NCBI GenBank assembly: GCA_009760855.2
Contig: WPIO01000043.1
Coordinates: 498,001 to 562,000, forward strand
Length of the DNA stretch: 64,000 nucleotides
Direction: 5' to 3'
Source of the DNA: Cristatella mucedo
Taxonomy: Eukaryota; Bryozoa; Phylactolaemata; Cristatellidae
The translations under genes and the position numbers were made by a program. Below are positions 1 to 10,950 of this stretch, piece after piece (position 1 is the stretch's first letter; each line of letters starts with the position of its first letter). The notes under the pieces are model-generated. The model did no database searches. It saw only the letters and a list, made by a program, of their open reading frames with translations, and was not told where the DNA came from.

Positions 1-27
1 TGTGTCTCCGTTTCTAGAAGGAGCTTC

Positions 28-640
28 GATGCCTTCAAGTTCATCAAAGAATACAGAGAAAGCTCTCACGCTGACCCACGATGCCTCGCCTGGCTTGGCT
101 CGCACATATTAAGCTTAGCTGGTTTGGTCGAGCAGTTAAGGTGCTCGCCCCGATTAAGATCTCGCCGAGGTCGTGAGCTCTAGCCCAGAGGCATTTCAGA
201 AGCGCCTGAATAAAGATTAATTTCTCTTGTGGGGGAGCTATACAAATGATTTATATATTTATTATACATTTTAACCGATAACCTGTGTAGCCTTATCATC
301 CTATAGGTTACTCAATAGACAATGAATTAGCATCTTCATTCTTACGCTTAAAGACCGTTGGTGACAAAAGCTTTCGCTCTGTGGGTCAGTGACGGTTGAC
401 TATCTTACCCAACCTCATCCACTCCCTTTCGGTCTACTGTGAAACTTCCTCTCCGGACGCTCTAAGTAGCTACTTTCTCATGCTGGTCACTTCCTTGATA
501 TTCCTACTGACTAAGAAGTTCTTCCGACTTTCTATTTATTGTTTGGGAAGAATAGTCCTGGGTACACTGGGCATGCGTAAAGCTGCATAGGCTCTAAGTG
601 GCCTAAAGAAAACTCTCCTATGAAAACTAACTTGCTCTTT
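28..640 (+). mobile_element. LINE B 3' fragment, split by a SINE1 insertion
   Basis: Decayed copy of the C-terminal and 3' part of LINE B. Bases 45-105 match the LINE B stretch encoding the region before '[11 protein letters not shown]', and bases 285-640 match the '[17 protein letters not shown]' region and the 3' end. The open frame at 396-590 is a remnant without function. A SINE1 copy (113-262) separates the two halves. Confidence 0.7.
113..262 (+). mobile_element. SINE1 copy (tRNA-derived, LINE A-like tail)
   Basis: The tRNA-like head has an A-box-like TGGTCGAGCAGTTAAGG and a degraded B box near 172-184. It is followed by the shared body (GCGCCTGAATAAAGATTAA...TCTCTTG) and the end GCTATACAAATG. 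It is inserted inside LINE B sequence. Confidence 0.75.
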
Positions 641-2111
641 TGCGGTTTATTACAGGTAAGGTGGCCATGCAAAACAGTAAACAAGCTAAAAGTGCAGAAA
701 AGACAATTCCGGCCGACCTTTCAACTGCTGCAAGAAATATGCTCACTTTTAGCTCTTTCGAAATTCCGTCAGTTCCGCCAATAGCCGGAAATACGTCTAA
801 GCCTCTTTAAGTGCTAAAGGGACGATCTCTTGAGGTTTTGCGGTCAGTTCGAGGCACATTTAAACGACTTGAGTTCAAAGACAGAGTCGTAAAACGCCTA
901 GCTTGAGCGAGAGGTAGTTTAATTCGCAGGCTGGAGAGAAAGACTGCTGTAACCTAAAACAGAGCATTAAAAATATCTTGAAGACTTTATGCTGCTTTCA
1001 TGGGTAGCTACGGCATGCTTGTGAGAAGAGTTGTAACTTGGTCACTGTTACTTCCTTGGCAGACAATTTCGGTGGCCGAGTTTTGCTCTACCTGTAGCCA
1101 CCTTAAGGCGCAGTCTGGAAGACCTGATTATAGGGAATTACGAAAGTCTAGACGAGATTCTTAAATGAATGGACTAACTTTAAACATTCATTCGAGACAT
1201 TCCTGTTTCATTTAGTCATTTCCCACTATCGGACTATTTGAGTTTCATCATTTCGAGATCACACAATTAGTTTAGGCTGAGCGATTCGCAGGCTTCTTGG
1301 CGCATACCATTTTACTTCAGGTAGTATTAAAAAAAAATGCTAGTCAAGATAGCCCGTATGTAGCTTTTACTTATTACTGAACCGAACTCTCAGTATCAAG
1401 TAAGATGGGAATATTTCTACCTGGTTTATAAGATATTTTATTGGGCATTATTAACAAAGACTGTTATTAAATATTGATTTTCAGTTCGCTTCTTGTTAGT
1501 ATTTAACATTCAAGATATAATTAGTTTCAAAGAATCCGCCATTTCATCTCAATAGCAGTCCTTTTCTAGCCTACCTGTGCTGTGAAGACAAGAGAAACGA
1601 GAGCAGTGACGTGGCACACGTTCGAAGTAAAATGTGCCACAATATCGCTGGTGGAATAACAATGCGTTTCGCAGACTGCCTACCTACTGTCCCGATACTG
1701 CTTATGTCTACGCTTACTATTGTCACTTAGTGCTTCTTATAGCGGTTGTTGTTCATTTGGTCTGGAAAGAAAACTATTTGTTTGTAATAAGGGCCACTTT
1801 AAAGTATTTTTTCAAAATGAAAAGTAAAACTTACGTCTATGCATGACCAGCAAACGGAATGCGACAGTGAATAACCGGCTTCCAAAGAACAGGTACATCA
1901 ACGTCGAACCGTAGTTCAGCTGAGAATGCACAGAGCAATGAGCGTCAGCTGAAAGAAAGAAATTATTTATGAGGCAACAATGTTATGTGGCGCAAAGCTA
2001 AACGCTTCAGGACTAATTTTATAGGAAATTCGTAAGGCAGTCACTAAAGTAGCCTTGTGTTATTGATTAGTCTAGTTTAGCTAATTTCCATGGCACCACT
2101 GAGAAGAAGTT
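641..2111. other. unassigned DNA, no gene or repeat recognised
   Basis: No long open frame and no recognised element. The 70-codon frame at 1634-1846 contains a hydrophobic run but has no homology I recognise and no convincing splice sites. Confidence 0.4.
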
Positions 2112-2205
2112 TGTTCGCTCGCCTTTAGTGTAAGCGCCTAGAAAGAGATTGAGCTCTCTGAGTGCGCTTTATCAAGTGCATTATCATTATTTTATAACTT
2201 GCACT
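2112..2205 (+). mobile_element. LINE A 3' terminal fragment
   Basis: Carries only the terminal hairpin segment (AAGCGCCTAGAAAGAGATTG ... GTGCGCTTTATCAAGTGC) followed by a short ATT-rich tail. It is a severely 5'-truncated copy. Confidence 0.75.
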
Positions 2206-2581
2206 ACGCCCTGCACCGCACGTGCATAGTAGTACCATCAAATTTATTAGGAGATAGTCAGAGGTCATTTTTAAGTGTTAGCTCCTTTCGCTTGCAGCTA
2301 CAGGACTCGCCGCGAAAAAGCACGATTGAGACTTCGCTACACGGCTTGATTATCTCTCGGCAACGCCTTAAACTTTGAGTCGGGTTTTGTCAAGAATATT
2401 ACCAGATTTCTCCTAAATTTAATAACCTAATTCTGTCTATGTGAAATGCGGTTATCATTAAGTCATTCGTCAATATGGCTCTGCATATAAATCCAAAATT
2501 AACGTCTGACGAGAACGTCTGAAACTTATTTTATCATGCTGGAATTATTCTAACCTGCCGTGCCATCACAATACCGAATAG

Positions 2582-2791
2582 TGGATACGTTATATGGCCG
2601 GTTGGTTCTCACTGGACAGGATGGCAGCATCATGGTGTTCATTTTCAACTGTAATTATGTGTATGCATCTGTACTTGTGCATGCAACAATTGATAATGAA
2701 GATAATAATACGCACAGTTCGGATGTTCCCACCCAAGCTCGGTATGCACTGGAATGTTCTAGACGTGTAATTAGTATTCAAAAAACCTTAG
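2582..2791 (+). CDS. possible Ig-like exon (weak candidate)
   Basis: A stretch of 70 open codons is bounded by AG at 2580-2581 and a good donor (TTAG|GTGAGG). It enters and leaves in phase 1, exactly like the confirmed receptor exons. Its translation has a B-strand-like 'IMVFIFNC' (Cys at residue 23) and an F-strand-like 'ARYALEC' (Cys 58) followed by a beta-strand-like stretch. Against it, the Cys-Cys spacing of 35 residues is shorter than in the other domains (45-99), there is no core Trp, and the tract before the acceptor is poor in pyrimidines. It may be an upstream domain of the same gene or chance. The frame itself stays open to 2868. Confidence 0.25.
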
Positions 2792-3214
2792 GTGAGGTTC
2801 AAAGGTGGTTTAATCTAGGCAAATTGAGTTGTGCTGTAATTAACTGCAGTTCAGAACGCGGGCTTTGAAGCCTATTTCACTTACTTCTGGTAAAGAATTC
2901 AGTCTGGCTATGGCCTTTTGTTACCCTTAGTTACAGTCCCTTGGATTGTGCAAAATGCTTTTTTTTTAATCCGATACCTCATAAATGAGATGCTGCTGCA
3001 TGAGAAAAACGATGCCTAAGGCAATGGTTTTATCACAGCTTCTTTTGATACAAATTGAGGTGGATGGCAAAGTTTTCTGTAGCAGAGTTAAAATATATTT
3101 TGCGTATGCGAATTAAAGCACCAACTCTTAAAACATTGTAATGTAGCACAAGAAACATCAAGAAGACTAGATGCCAAAGCTCTGTAGCTGTATGACATGT
3201 AATGGTCTTATCCG

Positions 3215-3480
3215 TTGTCACTTTTCATTTAACAGCCTGCAATCAGTAAACTGCCTGACATTTAAAGTAGCTATCCCGACTGGTTTCTCATTCTTTCATA
3301 CCTCTAGATCTATCAAAACTGGAGGTGGAGTTGCTGTTATAGTGTATGCGCGAAATTCAACTTCAAGCCATTTGCAATACCCTCGAAGCAGTCTTTTGAA
3401 TCCATCGTCTTAATTTCACCCGAAAACAAGCTATCGATGGCGGCAGTAGTCTATCGCCCAACAGGTACCAAATCCTTCAT
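3215..3480 (+). mobile_element. LINE endonuclease-domain fragment, decayed
   Basis: The translation contains a 'TGFSFFHTSRS..TGGGVAVIV' pattern followed, after a stop, by 'VYRPT'. This is the middle of the apurinic-like endonuclease domain and closely parallels the corresponding part of LINE B (GFSFYQSMRSDKVGGGVAIVV). The family is A or B; a LINE A copy is likelier because LINE A 3' ends follow. Confidence 0.6.
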
Positions 3481-3711
3481 TATTTCAAGTACTCTAGTAG
3501 CGCAAACTGTGAGGAAGTACGCATCGCCATACGTTTGTTTTTCAATCTCTACATGGTCTTCAGCACAAACAATCTTTGAGGCAATCAAGTAGATCGTGAC
3601 TCTATATTCTTTGTCAGCTAGATTGATTTGGTGCGAAAGCCTGTTCCAAAGATAAGGAAGGCCACTAGGCTCTTCGCTCTCAGTTTCCGCTTTACCACTA
3701 AGTAAATAATA

Positions 3712-3810
3712 ATTATAATAACACAGTTAATATAGTGCTCTCAGAGAAGTCAATCTCTTTCTAGGCACTTTCCATTTGCTGCAAAGGAAGCACAATCGGT
3801 TGCATTGCAA
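3712..3810 (-). mobile_element. LINE A 3' end, minus strand
   Basis: TAA-type repeats are followed by the reversed terminal hairpin (CTCTCAGAGAAGTCAATCTC ... GGCACTTTCCATTTGCTGC). It lies head-on to the plus-strand 3' end that follows. Confidence 0.7.
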
Positions 3811-3944
3811 ACACAGCAGCCTCACTGATCGGACAACAATCACTGGCAGAATTTGTAATGCCAGAAACTCGGGAAGGGGCAGTTGGCGTCCAACAGCTAT
3901 GTTCATGAAATACCAGGAGCATTGTTGCTTTGTATCTGCCTAGC

Positions 3945-4268
3945 CTACGGAAACTCCACCAGGCTACTGCAATTCTTGCTGCGTCTTCTAAACAATGAAA
4001 CACACCTATTTAGGACAGCATTTAGTGGGTCCCTGCGATTCGTCCATGATGTGCTTATGCGTGCTGACAATGTGCATGCTGCCACTAACCACATTTGCAT
4101 GCTGATCCTGAGTATGTCACCCCTAACCATGTTATTCATGTTGTTTGTTTATAAAGCATGATATTACTCACCATTCAATTGCACTTCCCTTTACAGCAAG
4201 TGTAAAGAGCCTAGAAAGGGATTGAGTTCTCTGAGGGGGCTTTATCAAGTGCATTACTATTATTACTA
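3945..4268 (+). mobile_element. LINE A 3' end, plus strand
   Basis: Encodes the last residues of the LINE A protein (the 'HLFRTAFSGS' region). It continues through the 3' UTR (GTGCTTATGCGTGCTGAC, the CATGCTGCCACTAACC motif) and the terminal hairpin to a short ATT tail. Confidence 0.8.
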
Positions 4269-4278
4269 AGGTGTTGTG

Positions 4279-4280
<2 letters not shown>

Positions 4281-4364
<84 letters not shown>
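4281..4364. repeat. (TG)n microsatellite
   Basis: An essentially perfect TG/GT dinucleotide run of about 84 bases directly follows the LINE A tail. The reverse-strand poly-Thr-His frame here is an artefact of the repeat. Confidence 0.95.
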
Positions 4365-4366
<2 letters not shown>

Positions 4367-7152
4367 CGTATTGCTAAGCAGCAAATGACTTAAGCACTCG
4401 TAACACAACCGAACTCAACAACGTTTAATCAACGACTCTCCGCAGACGTTCTTATCTAACCGGAGCACCCGTCGTCCTGTCACCTGCGCCCAGGAACGCT
4501 TCGCTCCGATTGGCCAGTGTCGTTGCTAGCGCCAGTAGGAGGAACGCTGCGCCACGATTAGTCAGTCAAGGTCGGGAGTGCCCACCAGCCTAGTACCAGC
4601 AGACAACATCGAGGTGCGGCACTGTCGTAGGTTGGGGTATGCATTATCTATTTCGATCTCAACAAAGGCTTTAAGGCCTACAGCATATAAACCCTCGTGT
4701 GCGCCGTCTTTATTATTGGTTGGCGAAACTGCTTCCTTCCTCGAAACAATTGCCAATACAGCCCTTACAGAGGTCTAGTTTCTCGGTATGCCGGTTTGCC
4801 ATTAGTGGTAAGAAAAACAGTCGCATGACGAGAAACAAAGACGACTCTCGTAGCTTTAGTGATTTCAACTGATACTCGTGAAAAATAAGCTTTATCACCA
4901 ATCTGCGGTCGTCTGAGATGTCTACACTGATCTAAAGTATTTCTTAACGCCAACATTTAGCAACATTTCACTAGCTCAGCTTGTATCGTTGACGTGACAG
5001 CATGTCTCGTAACTAGAGACTACGAGTTTCAAGTCACTTAATCTGCACAAAATCTCTATAAAAGAACTTAATCAGTAAGGAAACAGAAATAGCCTACTCG
5101 AGATCCAGCGATTTACAGTGCCGCCTCGGTGTGTAGCCAAAATATTGCATCCTGATTTTAAGCAAATTCTGCTTAGCTAATGCTGCCAAAATTATTTCTG
5201 CTGCATAATGCTTGCTATGTAAATATTACCTATTAGGTTTTTGTGGCTTCGGATTACTTTGGTGAGCCTTATATATTACTCTATGAAACCGAATGAAGGG
5301 AAAAAAAGATAATGACTGCCTGCCTATGCAATTAGAATATTCGTAAGTACTCAATAAAATGTCTACATAACATACCATGACCTCATAATATATTATGACC
5401 CTCGACCTTACCGCTTTGACAGCTACTGGCTTTGAGCGGCGAAGCCTTAAATATGAAAGGAAAAAGAATTTGCTGTGGAAAAATCGCCTAACTTAGGAAT
5501 TTACTGTGTATTGTGAGGGATTGGAGGTACCTAAGTTAATAGGCACCTTTAATGACTGCAGATGCAATCCCACGTTTATTAATAAAGGCTCTTCGCGTCG
5601 AGGTGTTTTGTATCCTGACAGAAGAAACGCAGCACTGCATTTGCGTTGGCTTCGACTGAAAAACAAAAGCCATTTGGCAACTGATGAGTACTATGTAGGT
5701 GAATGCTTTCAGATGGTTGAAAAAAATTTGGTTTGCTAGAGTCACGACGCAATTTTCCCAAGAGAATTTCGTATTGCAATAAATAATAAATGATAAATAT
5801 TACTTGTTAAGACTTTAACTCTATTTCCCGCTATGAGCGCGTCAAAGCACAATAAATTTATTACAGCTGGTTTATATTTGCCAAATTTCATCGCTAAAGG
5901 GAGCATCCTCTTCTTAGCAGGCTTAAGTACCTACTTTGTACTTTTAAGGCGGAGATATCGCCAAAAGTCCAGAAGTTTTAAACAATGGGCGTACGTCACG
6001 TTCTGGTGAATTTCTCCGTTTTAGTAATTAAGTGAGTAAATGGCATCAAAATCAGATTTAAGAACATTCCCATATGCTTCACTGCTGTACTTAACGATCT
6101 CTAACTTCAATTCAGGTAAGTTTGGCATGCATCCTCGTAGATATATGCTTTCACCTTCGAGTGCAGTACAGAATTTAAAATAAGGCTATTTATAAGCTTT
6201 TTAAAGTAGTACAGCTATTGTTAGTAGTTATTGAAGACTGAAGATATGAACATCACGCCTAGCGTATAGCTTCTTTAAAGCTATGAAAGAGAACCTAGCT
6301 ATATTTTTCCAGTTCGCATTCAAATTGGAGGAACACTAGTTATTATTCTTCCTAATAGTATGCAGAACAGCAGCCGTCTGGCAGTAGTACTGCATTGCAT
6401 CAGAAAATGGTGCAATCAACTCTGGATGACTTTTTCATGAGGTTATTATGCAATGCGATACAATATTACATCAGTCTAGGCTTATCAAGAATTCCTTTGC
6501 AGTCCTACTGGATAAATGTACACCATGAAACCTAGAAAATGAGTTATATGAAATACCTTCAAAACGAGAACGAATAAAAATGTGAATTGCTGTATTTGTC
6601 TTAGTACACCTAGACACAACAGATTAAGAATTTTTAAGTTATGACTTCAATGTTGACTGGTGCAACTGGGCGCTAGATCGGGAAATTATCCTGACATTAA
6701 TTAGTCAACCTTCTTACGCCAGCAACGCTCAAAAAATACCTTTTTTGGATGTGGAAGCAATGATTCTGACCTTAATCCAAACCATCGGCTGAGTTTATGC
6801 CACTTGTTACTGACAAGGGCACTTACGAGGTTACTAGAGCAAACTAAACCATAATTATATACTTGATTATTGCAAAGGCTTGCCATGGGCGGGCTTTCAT
6901 TATTTCTTTCAAGTAGGCCACATTTTTGTTTTACCCTTTAACTAGCATGTAAGTCGACAGAAAAGTTGATTGCATTATGTCTTTCTATTGGGAATTACTT
7001 TATAACATCTGCACACATCTTTCCAGATACAAGACTAGCGTATCGTGATACAATCCGCATCCGTAGAGTTCAGATTGAAGAGTTATTCTTTGATTAGTAA
7101 TAATTCTTAGCTCCTTCTGTCGCTGATATTATGGTACTCTGCTGCATTGCAG
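4365..7152. other. unassigned DNA with a small GC-rich patch
   Basis: No gene recognised. Bases 4435-4570 are clearly richer in G and C than their surroundings and contain an inverted CCAAT-like GATTGGCC; this could be an LTR remnant or promoter-like DNA. A possible but unconvincing Ig-like frame lies at about 5497-5740. The rest is AT-rich, without long frames. Confidence 0.35.
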
Positions 7153-7178
7153 GTGCAGAGTAGTAGTAGCAGTGGCAG

Positions 7179-7217
<39 letters not shown>

Positions 7218-7333
7218 CAGTAGTAGTAGCTGTAGTAGTAGCAGTAGCTGTAGTTGTAGCAGTAGCAGTAGTAGTAGTAGCAGTAGTAGTAGCAGCAGCA
7301 GCCGCAGTCGCAACAGTAGTAGTAGTAGTACTA
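7153..7333. repeat. (AGC)n/(AGT)n trinucleotide microsatellite
   Basis: About 180 bases of mixed AGC and AGT triplets with interruptions. Poly-Ser, poly-Ala/Val and poly-Leu frames arise in every phase and are repeat artefacts. Confidence 0.95.
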
Positions 7334-8327
7334 ATAAATGTATGTATATGTACAAGATGCTTGCTGCCTGAGGACTGGCTTTGCTGAGTCATAGTAGTTC
7401 GATCTTGGAACGCAACACTGCTGCACCATTCTGCCAAGTGATTAAGATGCACCATCTAGCCACATTGCTCCCTTCTCTGATTCCGATCGCTTATCCACTA
7501 TGCCGCCACTTGTTCAAACGTATAAAAAGGACGGAAATGAAGTCGGCAAAAGTCAAGCAAGTTCACGAGATAACTCTTGCAAATCACTTTCCTTTCGATT
7601 ATGTAAATAAGGTCATTCACCTCTAACAAGCCAGTCTTATCAATGGAAAGATCTAAATATAATAAGAATAAAATAGCTCTAAAATAGAAGCACTTTAATT
7701 AGGAACGCCAGTCTTTGCGCATTAAGAGGGGCCTAGTGCTCAAGTAAAGATCGAGTCTAAGAAAGATGAAGTTATAAGAAAAACACGTTGGTCTCCTCTG
7801 CCTAGAAGTTTAAGCCGGTGTTTTTTTGTACGGATCTAATTAGGTATGAGGCATTATATTTTATTGAAATAGATTGCGCCTCTAAGAAAACTGCATACTG
7901 TAAATGTTCGCAGACGACCGAGATCCATTGAAAATCATAACTTGTATGCCGCTCACATCAGCCATGTGAAACCAAATGCATCACTGAGTCATTTCAAACA
8001 GGGTGATTCTTTGAGATGGTACAAAGTGACTTGGTGTTGAATTTATTTTTCTAAATTAATTGCTCATAATAAGACAAAATAGCTTAGCTACCATTCAGTT
8101 ATGAGGATATATCAGAATTTAATGAAAGTATCTCAACTGTGACTCCACAAGCCCGACCGAGTAAATTGGTATTACTCGGGAGATTTTTCTGTTGCACACT
8201 TCGAGCCAAAGTGGCTTTCACTAAGCAATTGTTTATCAAATAGACCATCTCACTCAAAATAGAGAAATTGAGATGCCTAGCTGAGTCTGAAAGGTACTTG
8301 AGGTATGGACTAGCACGAAAGTAGCAG
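7334..8327. other. unassigned DNA
   Basis: No gene or element recognised. An isolated TATAAAA occurs near 7520 without any supporting frame. Confidence 0.35.
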
Positions 8328-8630
8328 CCCAAGACGGCTGGAAAGGATATGCCGCTGTCAGCAGCAGGAGAACAGATATTGCTGGCTTAGAATTGGTTGT
8401 GATTTTGTAAGCTTATCAAGGTGAGTTCCACAGCCTAGGCCTTGAAGACAAAACTCTTATGTTCCCAATACTCTGTAAGCTTAAGAATATAAGGGCCAAC
8501 TTATTGTCCGTAGAGGACCTGAGGCCCAGATGAGGCTGAAGCTCGTGCAGCAGTTTACCGAGGTATGAGGAAGCGATGTCTTGGTGGGCTTTGGAGGTCA
8601 TTGTAAGAACTTTACTATGTATCAGTTAAT
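8328..8630 (-). mobile_element. LINE B fragment, minus strand, decayed
   Basis: The reverse complement aligns with the LINE B C-terminal region: the '[12 protein letters not shown]' segment (minus-strand frame 8416-8601 reads SYLGKLLHELQPHLGLRS) through the 'PRLWNSLP'-like segment. Confidence 0.7.
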
Positions 8631-8965
8631 AAATCTGATGTCATCGAAGCTCCTCTCACTAAGGAGTAGCATCATTTAAATCAAGCCTCCGAGATTGTTT
8701 TACTAGCCGGAAAACGTACACTCGTGACCAGTTGCAGACGCTTATTAGCTACGTTTCAAAACCCCAGCCAAAAGATAACAGCAGCAACCTAGCCGCGATA
8801 AAACGGGGAGCTGAATAAATTTTTCGCAAGCCACCTTGGCCGGCAGCCCCTATTCTTAGATAGGAATGTGAAGTGTTAGCCAGCAGCGGATATATATACT
8901 TAGAGGAAGTTTTACAAAAGCATGTGCTTGTCAAAGCTGAAGCCAAATTTCCGTAAATACTTGGT

Positions 8966-9200
8966 GATGTAATGTAATGTAATGCAATGTAATGTATCTC
9001 CGTCTGTAACTCCACAGAGTCATTAAGAATATGTGGGTGTTACGCAGGAGAGTTTTGTATAGCGCACTCACAGCCTAAGCGGTTTTCGGTACGCATTTGG
9101 TAGCCAACTGGCTTCGTCTCACGCAACAAAGAGAAAGTGGGAAGCATAGCAGAGTCAGGAGAGCAGTTGAGGTAGTGAGTATCATGGCATAACAACAGTA
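8966..9200 (-). mobile_element. LINE B 3' end, minus strand
   Basis: Starts with the reversed ATTAC tail (AATGTAATGTAATGCAATG). It continues through the typical LINE B 3' UTR (TCTCCGTCTGTAACTCCAC, GGGTGTTACGCAGGAGAG, CGCACTCACAGCCTAAGCGG). Confidence 0.85.
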
Positions 9201-9296
9201 TCACTAAATAGAAAACCAAAGTCGTCCATTCGTGCCACAGATTTTGGTTTCCTATGAGATGCGTGTCATGTATACTGTCGTGAAGTTTAAGGAGAC

Positions 9297-10769
9297 TTGC
9301 CAACATCAGGAGCGAATGTCGTGAGTCCCGCCTCTCCTCAAGAAACCACACTAGACCAAGAGAACTTGAGCAACTACCGCCCAGTCTCCCTTCTACCATT
9401 TCTATCAAAGACACTGGAACGGGTCGTGGCAGACCAGCTAAACTCATATATCGAAACCTCACACCTTGATAGTAAGTTCCAGACTGGCTTTAGAGCTAAT
9501 CACTCCACAGAGTCAGCATTGCTTCGGGTATACAACGACCTACTTAGGAATGCAGACATGGGTAGAGTGTCTCTGTTTTTTTTGCTCGATCTTTCGGCAG
9601 CTTTTGACACCATCGATCACAAAGTTCTTCTAGAGCGCCTCTCATCTCGCCTGGGCATCACTGGCACTGCTCTGCAGTGGTTCAGGTCCTATCTCAGTGG
9701 GAGACTCCAGAGTATTGACGTGAATGGACAAAGATCATCTGAAGTACCCCTGAAATATGGAGTACCTCGTGGCTCCGAGCTAGGTCCGGTTCTTTTCACG
9801 GTTTATACTCTGCCTCTTGCTGATGTGATTGCCAAGCACAATCTAGGCTTTCACTTCTATGCGGATGACACTCAGTTGTACCTTTGCTTTGATCCCTCCC
9901 AGCCTTCGAGCACCTCAAATTCTCTAAACTCACTTGCTGCATGCATTGATGACATCCGCACATGGATGGCAGCAAATTTTCTAAAACTTAACGATGACAA
10001 AACTAACTTACTAGTTATGGGCAAACCCAGTGTGATTCAGAAACTAGAAAGGCTGTCTCTCAAAATTGGCTCTGCCTGCAAATCTCCTGTCGAATCAGCT
10101 CGGAATCTAGGTGTCATATTCCAAAGCGACCTCTCGTTAGACGACCATATCAGCTCCACAGTCAAATCAGCCTATTTTCAGCTTCATAACATTGCTAAAA
10201 TTCGGGGTTGTTTAGATAAGGATACCACGTCCAAGTTGGTCCATGCATTCGTGACATCTCGTCTCGACTTCTGCAACTCACTGCTTACTGGCCTACCAGC
10301 ATGTGCGTTCTGGCGATTGCAGCTGGTGCAAAACTCGGCAGCTAGGCTTGTCTGTCGTGAGCGTCACAGTTGCCACATTACTCCACTTCTCGCCGACCTG
10401 CACTGGCTACCAGTCAAGCAACGGATTGACTTCAAGGTTTTGTCGCTCACTTTTAGGTCCCTTCATTCTACGGCTCCAGCCTATCTCTCCGACATACTCC
10501 CCCATCAGGCCAAGCATCGTACCACCGGCTTTTCGGAATCCAACAGTCTAGAAATACCTCGTACAAACCTCAAATCCTTTGGAGACCGTGCATTTAGTTC
10601 GTATGCTCCCAAAGCCTGGAACTCCCTCCCGACCTGCGTCAGAACATCCCTTGACCTGACCAGATTTAAAAGGAACTTAAAAACACACCTATTTAGGACA
10701 GCATTTAGTGGGTCTCAGCGATTCGTCCTTCACGTGCTTATGCGTGCTGACACTGCATGCTTCCACTAA
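9297..10769 (+). pseudogene. LINE A reverse transcriptase, N-terminally truncated
   Basis: An open frame of 490 codons; the first ten or so residues come from flanking DNA. It encodes the reverse transcriptase that copies the element's RNA at the nicked target. Visible motifs are [12 protein letters not shown] near residue 97 (first catalytic Asp), the finger motif at about 155 and FYADDTQLYL near 188 (catalytic Asp pair). After these comes the family's C-terminal region (RLQLVQNSAARLVC, LHWLPVKQRIDFK, KAWNSLP). The otherwise conserved [10 protein letters not shown] reads GVPRGSELGP here, two substitutions in a core motif. The endonuclease domain is absent, so the copy cannot move by itself. 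It is close in sequence to the copy at 15205-17835. Confidence 0.9.
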
Positions 10770-10950
10770 CCACATTTGCATGCTGACCCTGCCTATGTCA
10801 CCCCTAACCATGTTATTCGTTTCGTTTGCTTTTCAAGCATGATTTGACTTACCATTTAGTTGCATTTCCCTTTTCAGCAATTGTAAGCGCCTATAAAGAG
10901 ATTACGTTCTCTGAGGGCGCTTTATCAAGTACATTATTTTTATTATCATT
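9325..10950 (+). mobile_element. LINE A copy, 5'-truncated, RT frame intact
   Basis: A CR1/L2-like LINE truncated just upstream of the reverse transcriptase core; the first homologous residues are around LLKK.TLDQENLSNYRPVS. Coding sequence runs without a stop to 10769. The 3' UTR, the terminal hairpin (10886-10924) and an ATT-rich tail follow. The 5' end abuts unrelated DNA next to a minus-strand LINE B tail. Confidence 0.9.

Noticed and set aside
1657-1730. Short signal-peptide-like frame (MRFADCLPTVPILLM...) that could start the receptor
   Set aside because: It hits a stop within 23 codons, and no donor in phase 1 precedes the stop.
3712-4268. Inverted LINE A 3' ends as a transposon with terminal inverted repeats
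   Set aside because: Each arm is a normal LINE 3' end with its own tail, in opposite orientation; no shared internal sequence or target duplication.
7107-7455. Long poly-Ser, poly-Leu and Ala/Thr-rich frames on both strands
   Set aside because: They are all produced by one AGC/AGT microsatellite and change identity with frame; no splice sites or flanking coding sequence.
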